Origin: Acinetobacter sp. CFCC 10889
Lineage (GTDB): Bacteria; Pseudomonadota; Gammaproteobacteria; Pseudomonadales; Moraxellaceae
NCBI RefSeq assembly: GCF_003268395.1
Contig: NZ_LQXQ01000036.1
Location: forward strand, 1 to 42,082
Reading direction: 5' to 3'
DNA: 42,082 nucleotides
Part shown: positions 6,631-15,284 of the stretch, one piece after another
How positions within the stretch are numbered: the stretch's first letter is position 1
Layout: each line of letters opens with the position of its first letter
The notes under the pieces: model-generated
What the model saw: only the letters and a program-made list of their open reading frames with translations
Told to the model about the DNA's origin: nothing
The model's database searches: none
Made by a program: the position numbers and the translations under genes

Positions 6631-7239
6631 TTATTTACGTTCTTTATTGATTAAGTAATCAACTACTTGAGTGACTTTACCATCTTCACCTTGCACCACG
6701 TATTTACCATTTACAACCACCGCAGGTACACCACTGAGCTGATATTGTTGCGCCAATTTATTGGCTTGCGCAATTTTTGCAGTGATCGCAAATGAGTTAT
6801 ATGTACTGTTAAATTTCGCCTCAGGAATGCCATATTTTACAAAGAATTTTGCAAATTGATCTTTTTGTAAAATTTGCTGACCTGTACCATTGGCATGGAA
6901 TAAAGGTAAATGCGTACGTTTGCGTACACCCAAAGCCTCAGAAACAAAATATGCACGTGCACCTTGTTCCCAAAGTGGATTCATTGATGCAGGGGTACGG
7001 ATAAAGTTCACATCTTTTGGAATTTTTTTGAGCCAAGCTTGCATATGTGGCTCTAATTTAAAGCAGTGTGGGCAACCATACCAAAAGAATTCACGTACTT
7101 CAATTTTGCCAGGAACCTCAACTTTACCTGGGTTTTGCACCACAGTGTAGTCTTTTCCTGCAACAAAATTTGCTGCCATAGTATTTGCAGAAAATGCCAT
7201 GAGCATTGCAGTTGTGCTACCCAAAAGTAATTTTTTCAT
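6631..7239 (-). CDS. dsbA: Periplasmic thiol:disulfide oxidoreductase DsbA
   Basis: DsbA introduces disulfide bonds into exported proteins in the periplasm. The 202-aa precursor has a Sec signal peptide (MKKLLLGSTTAMLMAFSANTMA, cut near residues 22-23), a thioredoxin fold with the CPHC active site at Cys 56 and Cys 59, and the cis-proline loop SGVPAVV (Pro 172). The redox pair sequence CPHC is the classic strongly oxidising one. It is monocistronic with a shared terminator downstream. Its electron acceptor DsbB is not in the window. Confidence 0.95.
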   Translation of the reverse strand: MKKLLLGSTTAMLMAFSANTMAANFVAGKDYTVVQNPGKVEVPGKIEVREFFWYGCPHCFKLEPHMQAWLKKIPKDVNFIRTPASMNPLWEQGARAYFVSEALGVRKRTHLPLFHANGTGQQILQKDQFAKFFVKYGIPEAKFNSTYNSFAITAKIAQANKLAQQYQLSGVPAVVVNGKYVVQGEDGKVTQVVDYLINKERK

Positions 7240-7422
7240 TCAGTTTTTGTCCTCTAATATCATCTTGTCTAGCTTATGTACTAACTATAAAACAAATATG
7301 GGAAAATCGTTTTCCTTCTGTGAAGTTTTTTACACGATTCATCGCTTTTTTCAGAATTATGGGTACACTAGCATAGTTAAACTTAATTTTTGATTAAAAC
7401 AAATGACCCAGAGGTGGCTCCC

Positions 7423-8139
7423 ATGTCGCAACTCAATGTTGATCCACAAGAAATTGCAAAATTCGAAGCACTTGCAGCCTTATGGTGGGATCAGCACTCA
7501 GAGTTCCGCCCATTACACCAAATTAATCCACTCCGTTTAAACTGGATTGATGAACATGCGGGTGGTCTAACAGGTAAAAAAATTCTTGATGTCGGTTGTG
7601 GCGGGGGGATCTTGGCTGAAAGCATGGCACGCCGTGGTGCCGATGTACTTGGTATCGATATGGGTGCAGCGCCGCTCAATGTCGCGCGTCTGCATGCAGA
7701 ACAAGAAAATGTACACAATATTGAATATCGTCAAGTGCCTGTAGAGCAACTTGCTGAAGAACAAGCAGGTCAATATGACATCGTGACCTGTATGGAAATG
7801 CTTGAGCATGTACCTGATCCTGCATCGATCATTCAAGCGTGTCAAAAACTGGTAAAACCAAATGGTCATGTGTTTTTTTCGACCATTAACCGTAATCCAA
7901 AATCTTATTTATTTGCCATTGTGGGTGCTGAATACGTCTTACGTTTACTCAAACGTGGCACACATGATTACCACAAATTCATTAAACCTTCTGAGCTTGC
8001 ACATGACATCCGTAGTGCAGGATTAAAACTCAAAGACATGACAGGTTTACATTACAACCCATTGACCAAGCATTATTGGTTAGCACCAAATGTTGATGTC
8101 AACTATATGGTATATACAATCAATGAGTCTGCACAATGA
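7423..8139 (+). CDS. ubiG: Ubiquinone biosynthesis O-methyltransferase UbiG
   Basis: UbiG carries out both SAM-dependent O-methylations of ubiquinone synthesis at the membrane. The 238-aa protein starts with the family's [19 protein letters not shown]. It has SAM motif [14 protein letters not shown] (residues 54-66), the acidic strand-2 end GIDM, and the motif EMLEHVPDP. The ATG at 7423 is chosen because GAGGTGG precedes it; an ATG 33 bases upstream adds an unlikely leader. The stop codon overlaps the start of the phosphatase gene by four bases (ATGA), so the two are translationally coupled, an order common in gammaproteobacteria. Confidence 0.95.
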   Translation: MSQLNVDPQEIAKFEALAALWWDQHSEFRPLHQINPLRLNWIDEHAGGLTGKKILDVGCGGGILAESMARRGADVLGIDMGAAPLNVARLHAEQENVHNIEYRQVPVEQLAEEQAGQYDIVTCMEMLEHVPDPASIIQACQKLVKPNGHVFFSTINRNPKSYLFAIVGAEYVLRLLKRGTHDYHKFIKPSELAHDIRSAGLKLKDMTGLHYNPLTKHYWLAPNVDVNYMVYTINESAQ

Positions 8140-8807
8140 AAGCAGTACTCTTTGACCTCGATGGTACTTTGATTGATACCGCTGCTGATTTCATTCGCAT
8201 TATTCAAAATATGTGCCGTGAAAAAGGCTGTGCGGTTGTCGATGCCGCATTGATCCGCACACAAGTGTCTGAGGGGGCACGTGCGATGGTGAAATTGGTT
8301 TATCCCGAACTAGAAGTGGATGATCCTGTATTTTTAGCCCATCGCCAACGCTTTTTAGACATTTATGGTGCAGACATTGCTGTTGATACCGATCTTTTTG
8401 CAGGCATGTATCCCCTTCTAGAAGATTTAGAAAAGCATCATATTCCATGGGGCATTGTGACCAATAAACCACGTTGGCTGAGTGAGTCTTTGCTCAAAGC
8501 ATTGAATTTAACTAAGCGTTGTGCAGTTTTGGTCTGTCCTGAAGATGTGAAACATACCAAGCCTGATCCTGAGCCAATGTATTTGGCTGCCAAGCAGATC
8601 AATATTGCCGCTGAACAATGTATCTATGTCGGTGATCATCCACGTGATATTGATGCGGGACGTGCAGCAAAAATGTATAGCATACTCGCAGCGTATGGCT
8701 ATTTACCTTTGCAATACAAAGATGATTTAGATGCTTGGCAAGCTGATCGTATTGTCCATAATGTTTCTGAATTACATCAGCTTATTAAAATGTTGGTTAA
8801 TATTTAA
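8136..8807 (+). CDS. gph: HAD phosphatase, phosphoglycolate phosphatase type
   Basis: This 223-aa HAD-superfamily hydrolase has motif I DLDGT (Asp 7 nucleophile, Asp 9), motif II VTN (Thr 109), motif III KP (Lys 142) and motif IV VGDHPRD (Asp 167, Asp 171), plus a helical cap between motifs I and II. This fits Gph, which removes 2-phosphoglycolate formed in DNA repair. The related MupP (N-acetylmuramic acid 6-phosphate phosphatase of cell-wall recycling) also commonly sits next to ubiG in pseudomonads and is a real alternative that sequence reading cannot exclude. It is coupled to ubiG by an ATGA overlap. Confidence 0.82.
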   Translation: MKAVLFDLDGTLIDTAADFIRIIQNMCREKGCAVVDAALIRTQVSEGARAMVKLVYPELEVDDPVFLAHRQRFLDIYGADIAVDTDLFAGMYPLLEDLEKHHIPWGIVTNKPRWLSESLLKALNLTKRCAVLVCPEDVKHTKPDPEPMYLAAKQINIAAEQCIYVGDHPRDIDAGRAAKMYSILAAYGYLPLQYKDDLDAWQADRIVHNVSELHQLIKMLVNI

Positions 8808-8938
8808 AGCACAAAAAAATCATTCATTCTGTGTGAATCGTATGATACAAATGATCAAATATCTTGAATAAGATGTTTCATTGTTTTTATATAGCTATAT
8901 AAAAGTTTAAACATCATAACAATTATAGGAGGTCTCCC

Positions 8939-9685
8939 ATGAAATATTCTGAATATCAACCTCGCCCAGACTTACTCAAGGATAAAATTATCTTGATTAC
9001 GGGTGCGGGAGACGGTATCGGACGTGCAGCAGCAATCAGTTATGCTTTACATGGTGCTACAGTGGTTTTGCATGGTCGTACACTCAATAAACTTGAAGTC
9101 ATTTATGATGAAATCGAAGCATTGGGTGCTCCACAACCTGCTATTTTACCCCTACAACTATCCACTGCTTCACCACGTGACTATGAATTATTAGTCGATA
9201 CACTCGAACAGCAATTTGGTCGTTTGGATGGTATTTTGCATAATGCAGGAATTTTAGGAGACCGTGTCGAATTAGCACACTATCCTGAAGAAGTTTGGGA
9301 TGATGTGATGGCAGTAAATTTGCGTGCACCTTTTGTTCTGACTCAAGAATTACTGCCACTTTTACAAAAATCTGAACACGCTTCTGTGGTTTTTGCCAGT
9401 TCAGGTGTAGGGCGTGAAGCACGTGCCAAATGGGGAGCGTATTCTGTGTCGAAAATTGCGATTGAAGCTGTCAGTCAAATTTTTGCCAAAGAAAATACCT
9501 ATCCAAATATTCGCTATAACTGTATTAATCCAGGCGGTACACGTACTGCAATGCGTGCCAAAGCATATCCTGAAGAAGACCCTAAAACTTTACCGACACC
9601 TGAAGCAATCATGCCTGCCTATTTATATTTAATGGGTGAAGACAGTGTGCAAATGAATGGGCAAAGTATTGATGCTCAGGATTAA
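8939..9685 (+). CDS. Short-chain dehydrogenase/reductase, YciK-like
   Basis: This 248-aa SDR has the cofactor motif TGAGDGIG (residues 21-28), HNAG (101-104), a catalytic Ser at 154-155 and YSVSK (Tyr 168, Lys 172). The N-terminal layout and the late block NPGGTRTAMRAKAYPEEDP match the YciK family of putative oxidoreductases, often found next to ubiG-gph in this group. The physiological substrate is unknown. A very strong ribosome-binding site (AGGAGG) precedes the ATG by about 7 bases. It lies 131 bases after gph and may be co-expressed. Confidence 0.88.
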   Translation: MKYSEYQPRPDLLKDKIILITGAGDGIGRAAAISYALHGATVVLHGRTLNKLEVIYDEIEALGAPQPAILPLQLSTASPRDYELLVDTLEQQFGRLDGILHNAGILGDRVELAHYPEEVWDDVMAVNLRAPFVLTQELLPLLQKSEHASVVFASSGVGREARAKWGAYSVSKIAIEAVSQIFAKENTYPNIRYNCINPGGTRTAMRAKAYPEEDPKTLPTPEAIMPAYLYLMGEDSVQMNGQSIDAQD

Positions 9686-9706
9686 TCACAGCATTTTTTG
9701 AATATA

Positions 9707-9741
9707 AATACCCTTCTCTTGCACATTGAAGGGTATTTTTT
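9707..9741 (+). terminator. Intrinsic terminator after the SDR gene
   Basis: AATACCCTTC (9707-9716) pairs perfectly with GAAGGGTATT (9728-9737), and a T run follows. Confidence 0.85.
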
Positions 9742-9854
9742 ATCCACATAAATCTATTTTTACAATCATAACAATGAAATTATTCAGTTTTTCAAATAAT
9801 GAAATTTTACCTATGATGAAGCATCTTTTTTAATTGATATCAAGGTTGTATTTC

Positions 9855-10010
9855 ATGGCAGATCAACAACGTAAAATTGAATTAATCCAACGTATTGAAC
9901 AATTCCAATTACCTTGCCATCTGATTTTAGCTTTGGACGATGCACAGCAAGCCATTCCTGTCATTGAAGCAGTAGAATATTTAGAAGACTTATCTGAACA
10001 CTGGTACTAA
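9855..10010 (+). CDS. Small acidic hypothetical protein, 51 aa
   Basis: An ATG at 9855 opens a 51-codon frame ending at TAA 10010. The product begins MADQQRKIELIQRIEQFQLP and ends in an acidic amphipathic helix with EHWY. The composition is protein-like: Glu/Gln-rich helices, one Cys, no low-complexity run. AAGG stands about 10 bases upstream. It sits alone between two terminators. No family is recognised; short helical proteins of this kind may act as adaptors, but no function can be assigned. Confidence 0.6.
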   Translation: MADQQRKIELIQRIEQFQLPCHLILALDDAQQAIPVIEAVEYLEDLSEHWY

Positions 10011-10269
10011 TTTTAAACTGTAGCTTTTGACTCTCACACAGTGATTCTCAATCTTTTGATACGTTTTTGTTGCACTATTTCAATTTGAAATATAGTGCCT
10101 CAAACATAGGCGGATGCTACATTTTTATTATATGATGCGATGCAATGACATTCCTTGTTCTTAATATCTCTGTATTTTTAAAGGAATCGTCATTTTTTCT
10201 TCACAGTTTCTCTGCAATTTTCTTGTAGAGTAATCAGTGTGAAAATAACGATACTCAAGAGGGCTTATC

Positions 10270-10659
10270 ATGAAAAAGATGTTGACTGCATTAGCAATTT
10301 CTTTCAGTGTTTTGGCTACAACCACCACAATGACACATGCAGGTCCACATTACGATCGTGATGGCTATGAGCAACGTGGTCAAGGAAATAAAAAAGGATT
10401 TCGTGATTTTCAGGATGATGAACAAATCAAAGATCAACGCCGTGAACGTGAAGAACGTGGTGTGCGCCGTTTACAACAACACAAATGGCAAACAGGTTAT
10501 GTGATGCCGCAGCATTATCGTGGCAATAGCTATAAAGTCGATTATAAAGACAGTAATTTACCGAAACCGTCTCGTAATCAACAATGGTATAAAATCAACA
10601 ATGATTATATTTTAGTTGATGCTGACAATAACAATATTGTTGGTATTCGTGGCATGTAA
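10270..10659 (+). CDS. RcnB-family periplasmic protein, copy 1
   Basis: This 129-aa exported protein has a Sec signal peptide (residues 1-24, ending THA before GPHYD), a charged Arg/Glu/Asp/Gln-rich linker, and a C-terminal RcnB-like domain: W-x-x-G-Y-x-x-P-x-x-Y, then L-P-K-P, QQWYKINNDYILVD and a hydrophobic end. RcnB of E. coli is a periplasmic protein involved in nickel/cobalt homeostasis. The family is broad and metal specificity is not evident here. The linker of this copy is less His-rich than in the two downstream paralogues. AAGAGGG precedes the ATG and a terminator follows, so it is transcribed alone. Confidence 0.8.
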   Translation: MKKMLTALAISFSVLATTTTMTHAGPHYDRDGYEQRGQGNKKGFRDFQDDEQIKDQRREREERGVRRLQQHKWQTGYVMPQHYRGNSYKVDYKDSNLPKPSRNQQWYKINNDYILVDADNNNIVGIRGM

Positions 10660-10677
10660 ACAGCTATTTAATCACTT

Positions 10678-10702
10678 ACCCAAGCATCTGTTTGGGTTTT
10701 TT
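10678..10702 (+). terminator. Terminator after RcnB-like copy 1
   Basis: ACCCAA (10678-10683) pairs with TTGGGT (10692-10697) and is followed by TTTTTC. The stem is short but well placed. Confidence 0.7.
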
Positions 10703-10717
10703 CTGTCTGATTCATAT

Positions 10718-11286
10718 TCAATTCTTCCCTTGATCCTGTCTATTTCTCTCTTGTTTTAATTCTATTGGCGTTGGAAAACGTCCATTTTTTTGATGAAAAT
10801 CAATCCAAAATTTTAATGAATGCTGATCCATATATGACAAAGGAATATCCAACGTCCAACCTTGCTGATTTTTTATTTTTACATGTGGCTGAGCTAAAAT
10901 CTCTAAAAACGATATGAACAAATATCCTGAAAATAAATAATTCGATCCTTGCCAAGTCCTCGATTATAGATGACACAATTTTCATGTAGTTCTATATACC
11001 ATTTGCGTGTAACGATAAGGAGTGCACTGGAAAGAAAGAAAAATAAACCCACCATCATCCAAGCAGCGAGTTCGTCATTCTTTGCAACCTGTCCTGTCAA
11101 GATCCAAATAGCAAGTGCAATAGAAATGATAAGTATAAAATTACAAAAAAATTGGATACGTGGACTCACTTCTAAACGTGGATGATTGGTTTTCTGATGC
11201 TGTAAAAAAGCAGCTATGATTTTAAACAAGAAAAAACTGATTAGCGTTGTGAAACAAAGGATTAATATTTCTTTGGTTTCAAGCAT
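10718..11286 (-). pseudogene. Two-TM membrane protein gene with a one-base frameshift
   Basis: The first part (11286 to 10903) encodes MLETKEILIL, a helix near residues 6-26, a second and third hydrophobic stretch around FFCNFILIISIALAIWIL and WMMVGLFFFLSSALLIV, and then a PH-like segment ending IIYFQDICSYRF-stop. In another frame the rest continues sensibly to 10718 (LEILAQPHVKIKNQQGW... to ...KQERNRQDQG). Adding one base to the A5/T5 run at 10905-10909 joins them as SYRF-LEIL. The start at 11286 is chosen for the AGAAG upstream. The family is not recognised; the layout suggests a membrane-anchored PH-like domain. It is either a decayed gene or a sequence error. Confidence 0.65.
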
Positions 11287-11476
11287 TTTATTCTTCTCGA
11301 TTTCTATTGATCTGATTATTTTAAGTTTTTCAATATACAAGATCGGGGCATTAATTTCACTCTTCATCAAATCTTCACAGATTTCACAATTCAACTAAAT
11401 CTCCCTCACCGTTTATCTCCAATTATTGCGTAAATTGATTTCATCGAAAGAAATTCACAACATAATGGAGTATCTC

Positions 11477-11863
11477 ATGAACAAAGTTTTAACCACGATT
11501 GCTTTATCACTTAGCGCTTTCATTGCAACATCTGCAATGGCAGCTCCACATAATCATCAAGACAATTACCGTTATGCACAACAAACAAAATGGGATCAAA
11601 GACATGATCATCGTTGGGATAACAACCGTAATGACCGTTATGAAAATCATCGTAATGACCACAACCAACGCGTTAATCCAAGCCGTGAATGGCGTTCGGG
11701 ACAATATTTACCAAGTAAATTTAGCTCATCTCGCTATCAGGTAAATTATAAAAATCATCGCCATTTATCGAAACCAGCAAAATATCAACAATGGTATCAA
11801 GTGAATGGTGACTATGTTTTAGTGAATGAACGTAATAACCGTATTATTCGTATCATTGGCTAA
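11477..11863 (+). CDS. RcnB-family periplasmic protein, copy 2
   Basis: This 128-aa precursor has the signal peptide MNKVLTTIALSLSAFIATSAMA, cut before APH. Its linker is rich in His, Asn, Asp and Arg (HDHRWDNNRNDRYENHRND). The C-terminal domain follows the same pattern as copy 1: W-R-S-G-Q-Y-L-P, L-S-K-P, QQWYQVNGDYVLV, and I-I-R-I-I-G at the end. The linker could bind metal, but no defined site is visible. The ATG at 11477 is chosen over an upstream start because it has GGAG upstream and gives a clean signal peptide. It has its own terminator. Confidence 0.82.
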   Translation: MNKVLTTIALSLSAFIATSAMAAPHNHQDNYRYAQQTKWDQRHDHRWDNNRNDRYENHRNDHNQRVNPSREWRSGQYLPSKFSSSRYQVNYKNHRHLSKPAKYQQWYQVNGDYVLVNERNNRIIRIIG

Positions 11864-11882
11864 TCACTATTTTACCCATATC

Positions 11883-11904
11883 AAGCCCAAATCATTGGGC
11901 TTTT
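11883..11904 (+). terminator. Terminator after RcnB-like copy 2
   Basis: AAGCCCAA, the loop ATCA and TTGGGCTT form a perfect 8-bp stem with a run of Ts after it. Confidence 0.85.
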
Positions 11905-12076
11905 TTATACTTCAAAATAATAAAAATATTTTCAAATAAAGAGAATTAAATGATAAATTCATCTATTTTTATGATAAAAAAATTAAAAATTCTTGATTTT
12001 TCTCCATAATATCTCTGCAATTTATTTTTATAGTAAAGCTATCGACAGACAATCTACTGTGCTTAGGTACTTTAAA

Positions 12077-12442
12077 ATGAATAAATTCCTCTCGGCAATG
12101 ACCATCTCTATCAGCACTATTATTGCAACAAGTTCTGTATTTGCCGCACCAAATACACATCATGACAACCATTCAACACAGCAACACCAAACTCAACAAC
12201 ATCAAACTCAAAACCATAGCAACCAACACAAAGTAGCTGATCAAAAGCCACAAGGTCAAAATAATGCTTGGAAAGTTGGTCAAGCATTTCCAAATCAATA
12301 CCGCACTGCAAGCCATAAATTTGACTACAAACACAATAAAAATTTGAGCAAACCAAGCCAAAACCAACAATGGTACAAAGTTGATGGTAAATATGTCTTG
12401 ATCAATACCTCAAATCATAAAATTGTCAAAGTCATTCGTTAA
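12077..12442 (+). CDS. RcnB-family periplasmic protein, copy 3
   Basis: This 121-aa precursor has the signal peptide MNKFLSAMTISISTIIATSSVFA, cut before APN. It is followed by a His/Gln/Asn-rich linker (repeats of THHD, QQHQTQQHQTQ and HSNQH) and the RcnB-like domain ending NQQWYKVDGKYVLI and VKVIR. It shares with copy 2 the signal peptide style and the L-S-K-P / NQQWY block, so the two are close paralogues from tandem duplication. The linker is the most variable part and here is dominated by Gln and His. The ribosome-binding site is weak (AGG 11 bases upstream). A strong terminator follows. Confidence 0.82.
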   Translation: MNKFLSAMTISISTIIATSSVFAAPNTHHDNHSTQQHQTQQHQTQNHSNQHKVADQKPQGQNNAWKVGQAFPNQYRTASHKFDYKHNKNLSKPSQNQQWYKVDGKYVLINTSNHKIVKVIR

Positions 12443-12497
12443 TTTAAGATCCTCTCCCCTCACTTTATCGTGTTAAAAACGATAGAGTTTCTCCCAG

Positions 12498-12533
12498 CAC
12501 CAGAAGTCTTGTTAAAAGACTTCTGGTGTTTTT
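12498..12533 (+). terminator. Strong terminator between the RcnB cluster and argA
   Basis: CACCAGAAGTCTT (12498-12510), a 5-base loop and AAGACTTCTGGTG (12516-12528) form a perfect 13-bp stem, followed by TTTTT. Confidence 0.92.
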
Positions 12534-12606
12534 CGATCTCCACTATGCCGAAGTGCTATTTTTTGTTTAGAATTATCTATTAAGTACCACATATTGAGAT
12601 GGCGAG

Positions 12607-13958
12607 ATGCAATCTGAACATACTGAAATCACTCATAACGCAACACAGCAATATGTACATTGGTTTCGCCATTCAGCGCCTTATATCAATGCTCATCGTG
12701 GCAAAACTTTTGTACTGATGTTTGGTGGTGAAGCAGTTGAACATGAAAATTTTCAACATATTATTCATGATATTGCTCTCCTCCATTCGCTCGGTATTCG
12801 TTTGATTTTAGTCCATGGCGCTCGTCCACAAATCAATGAAAATTTAAAAGAAAAAGGCATTCAAAGTCCGATCCATATCAACCGCCGTGTCACGACTCGT
12901 GAAGCTTTAGCCTGCGTCATGAATGCTGTAGGCTCGATCCGTTTGCAGATTGAAGCATTATTATCTATGGGACTTGCCAACTCCCCCATGTTTGGTGCAC
13001 GCATTGATGTGGTTTCAGGAAATTTTGTCACGGCGAAACCTTTTGGTATCCGTGATGGGGTCGATTTTCAACTGACGGGTGAAGTGCGTACCATTGACAC
13101 CGAAGCTATTCAACGCCATTTGGACAATTATAATATCGTGGTACTCGGTCCAACAGGTTATTCAACTACAGGGGAAGTCTTTAACTTATTGGCAGAAGAA
13201 GTTGCCACCAAAACAGCGATTCACCTCAAAGCAGATAAATTGATTTTCTTAGGCAATCAGCAAGGTTTGATGGATGAATTTGGGCAATTACGCCGTGAAA
13301 TTACCCCACATCAGCTTGATCAGCATATTTTAAAATACCAAGATTCAAACTTTGAGATTGCACTACATTTACAAAATGCAAAAGAAGCCTCACTCAAAGG
13401 CGTTCATCGCGTGCATTTGCTGTCATATGCTTATGATGGTGCATTGATCGAAGAACTCTTTACCCGTGATGGACACGGTACCATGATCACTGATGCGCAT
13501 TATGAAGAAGTACGCATGGCAAATATTGGTGATGTCGGGGGATTGATCAACCTACTACGTCCACTCGAAGAAGAAGGTATTTTGGTCTACCGTTCACGTG
13601 ACGTTTGGAAAATGAAATCGAACAATTTGCGGTGATTGAGCGTGATGGAACGATTTTGGCGTGTGCTGCACTGTATCCAATTCCACCTGCTACACACAAA
13701 ATTTATTCGGCTGAGATCGCCTGTGTTGCCGTGCATCCAAGTTATCGTAAATCCAATCGTGGCAGCCAAATCCTGCATTTCTTAGAAGAAAAAGCCAAAC
13801 AGATGCAGATTCAACAACTCTTCGTATTAACCACTCGTACAGCACATTGGTTTTTAGAACATGGTTTTGCCGCTGCAAGTGTGGATGATTTACCCGAAGC
13901 TCGCCAAGCTTTATATAATTATCAGCGTAACTCGATGGTGTTTAATAAGCGTATTTAA
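12607..13958 (+). pseudogene. argA: N-acetylglutamate synthase ArgA, with a one-base frameshift
   Basis: ArgA makes N-acetylglutamate from glutamate and acetyl-CoA, the first step of arginine synthesis. The N-terminal amino-acid-kinase domain is intact (VLMFGGEAV, LVHGARPQIN, RRVTTREAL), and the first frame runs to 13635. The C-terminal GNAT acetyltransferase domain (AEIACVAVHPSYRKSNRG, ending WFLEHGF...NSMVFNKRI) lies in another frame to 13958. The shift is at the TTT at 13604-13606: with a fourth T the text reads SRDV-LENEIEQFAVIE and gives a normal protein of about 450 aa. As written, the acetyltransferase half would not be made. Loss would mean arginine auxotrophy unless another enzyme substitutes, so a sequence error is a serious possibility. 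Confidence 0.85.
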
Positions 13959-14290
13959 TACTGAAAAACCGCACAGTTATCTCCATTTTTGCTAAAGATA
14001 TTCTTTCAAATGCTGAAAAATACAGAATTTATCTTTAGCAAATCTTTTGCTTTCTATATATGTTTATTTTTTAAAAATATTTAATTGATTATTTTCAATG
14101 TCTTATAAAAATATTATCGCATTTTCATATTCTTTCTTTTTGCACAATTTCAGCTAAGTTTCACACTTTTATATTTATCTTTTTTTTTCATGTCTAATCA
14201 TCGAAATCTTATTTTTTTGAAAATACAATTTTCTCTAAGCTGATGCTCATTCACTTTGTTCAACATTTAAAGTTTAGGAGCATCTCGTTC
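13959..14290. other. AT-rich leader of the sulfonate operon
   Basis: There is no gene and no clear terminator after argA. The stretch is very AT-rich with T-runs and must hold the promoter of the ssu genes. No CysB/Cbl-type site could be recognised by eye. Confidence 0.5.
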
Positions 14291-15253
14291 ATGGCACATC
14301 TTTTTCAACCGTCTTGGAAAAAAATCACACTTCTCAGTGCGAGCCTTGCTGCGATCATGATGCTATCTGCATGTTCCAAACAAACAGAAACCACAACTTT
14401 AAATATTGGTTATCAAAAATATGGTCTATTGCCGATCATTAAAGCCCGTGGTGATCTAGACAAAGCCTTAAAAGAAAAAGGTGTCAATGTGAAATGGGTT
14501 GAATTCCCAGCGGGTCCGCAACTGCTTGAAGGCTTAAATGTTGGCAGCGTATCTTTTGGTGAAGCAGGTGAAGCGCCGCCAATCTTTGCGCAAGCAGCCA
14601 ATTCAAATTTAGTTTATGTCGCCAACCAACCTGCTGCCCCAAAAGCTGAAGCCTTAATTGTCCCAAAAGATTCTGATATCAAAACGGTACAGGATCTCAA
14701 AGGTAAACGTGTCGTACTGAATAAAGGTTCAAATGTACATTACTTGCTATTAAAGGTTTTAGAAGCCAATCAACTCAAACTTGAAGACATTGATGTGGTG
14801 TATTTACCACCTGCCGATGCACGTGCTGCCTTTGAAAAAGGTGCAGTGGATGCATGGGTGATTTGGGACCCGTTTTTTGCATCAGCAGAACAACAATTAG
14901 GTGCAAAAGTTTTGGCAACAGGTGAAAACTTGGTGAGCAATCATCAGTTTTATTTGGCAGACCGTAAGTTTGCTGAAGAACATCCTGAAATTTTAAAAGC
15001 CGTAGTCAATGAACTGAATACCACCACACAATGGGTCGCTCAGCATCAAAATGATGCCGCAAAGCTTTTAGAAAAACCAACAGGTTTACCCCTTGATGTG
15101 TTGAATACTTCGATTTCTCGTATGGGCTTTGGCGTCAAACCTATTTCCAATGAAGTCGCAAAAGAGCAGCAATATGTAGCGGATGCCTTTTATCAACAAA
15201 AACTCATTCCAAACAAAATCAATATTCAAGCAGCGATTCTAGCCACTCCATAA
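14291..15253 (+). CDS. SsuA-like sulfonate-binding lipoprotein
   Basis: This 320-aa periplasmic solute-binding protein is of the aliphatic sulfonate (SsuA) type. It has a lipoprotein signal with lipobox LSA-C (AAIMMLSACSKQ), so it should be membrane-anchored. The fold markers are LNIGYQKYG at the first strand, the hinge EFPAGPQLLEGLNVG, PPADARAAFEKGAVDAWVIWDPFF and the C-terminal region near KPIS. The usual G-S-T-G-D motif is replaced by GEAGEAPP. The start at 14291 follows TAGGAG. It is the first gene of the ssu cluster, with a second SsuA paralogue 31 bases after its stop. Ligand specificity cannot be read from the sequence. Confidence 0.87.
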   Translation: MAHLFQPSWKKITLLSASLAAIMMLSACSKQTETTTLNIGYQKYGLLPIIKARGDLDKALKEKGVNVKWVEFPAGPQLLEGLNVGSVSFGEAGEAPPIFAQAANSNLVYVANQPAAPKAEALIVPKDSDIKTVQDLKGKRVVLNKGSNVHYLLLKVLEANQLKLEDIDVVYLPPADARAAFEKGAVDAWVIWDPFFASAEQQLGAKVLATGENLVSNHQFYLADRKFAEEHPEILKAVVNELNTTTQWVAQHQNDAAKLLEKPTGLPLDVLNTSISRMGFGVKPISNEVAKEQQYVADAFYQQKLIPNKINIQAAILATP

Positions 15254-15284
15254 GCCTAGAATGCCCAATACAGAGGACATCAAA

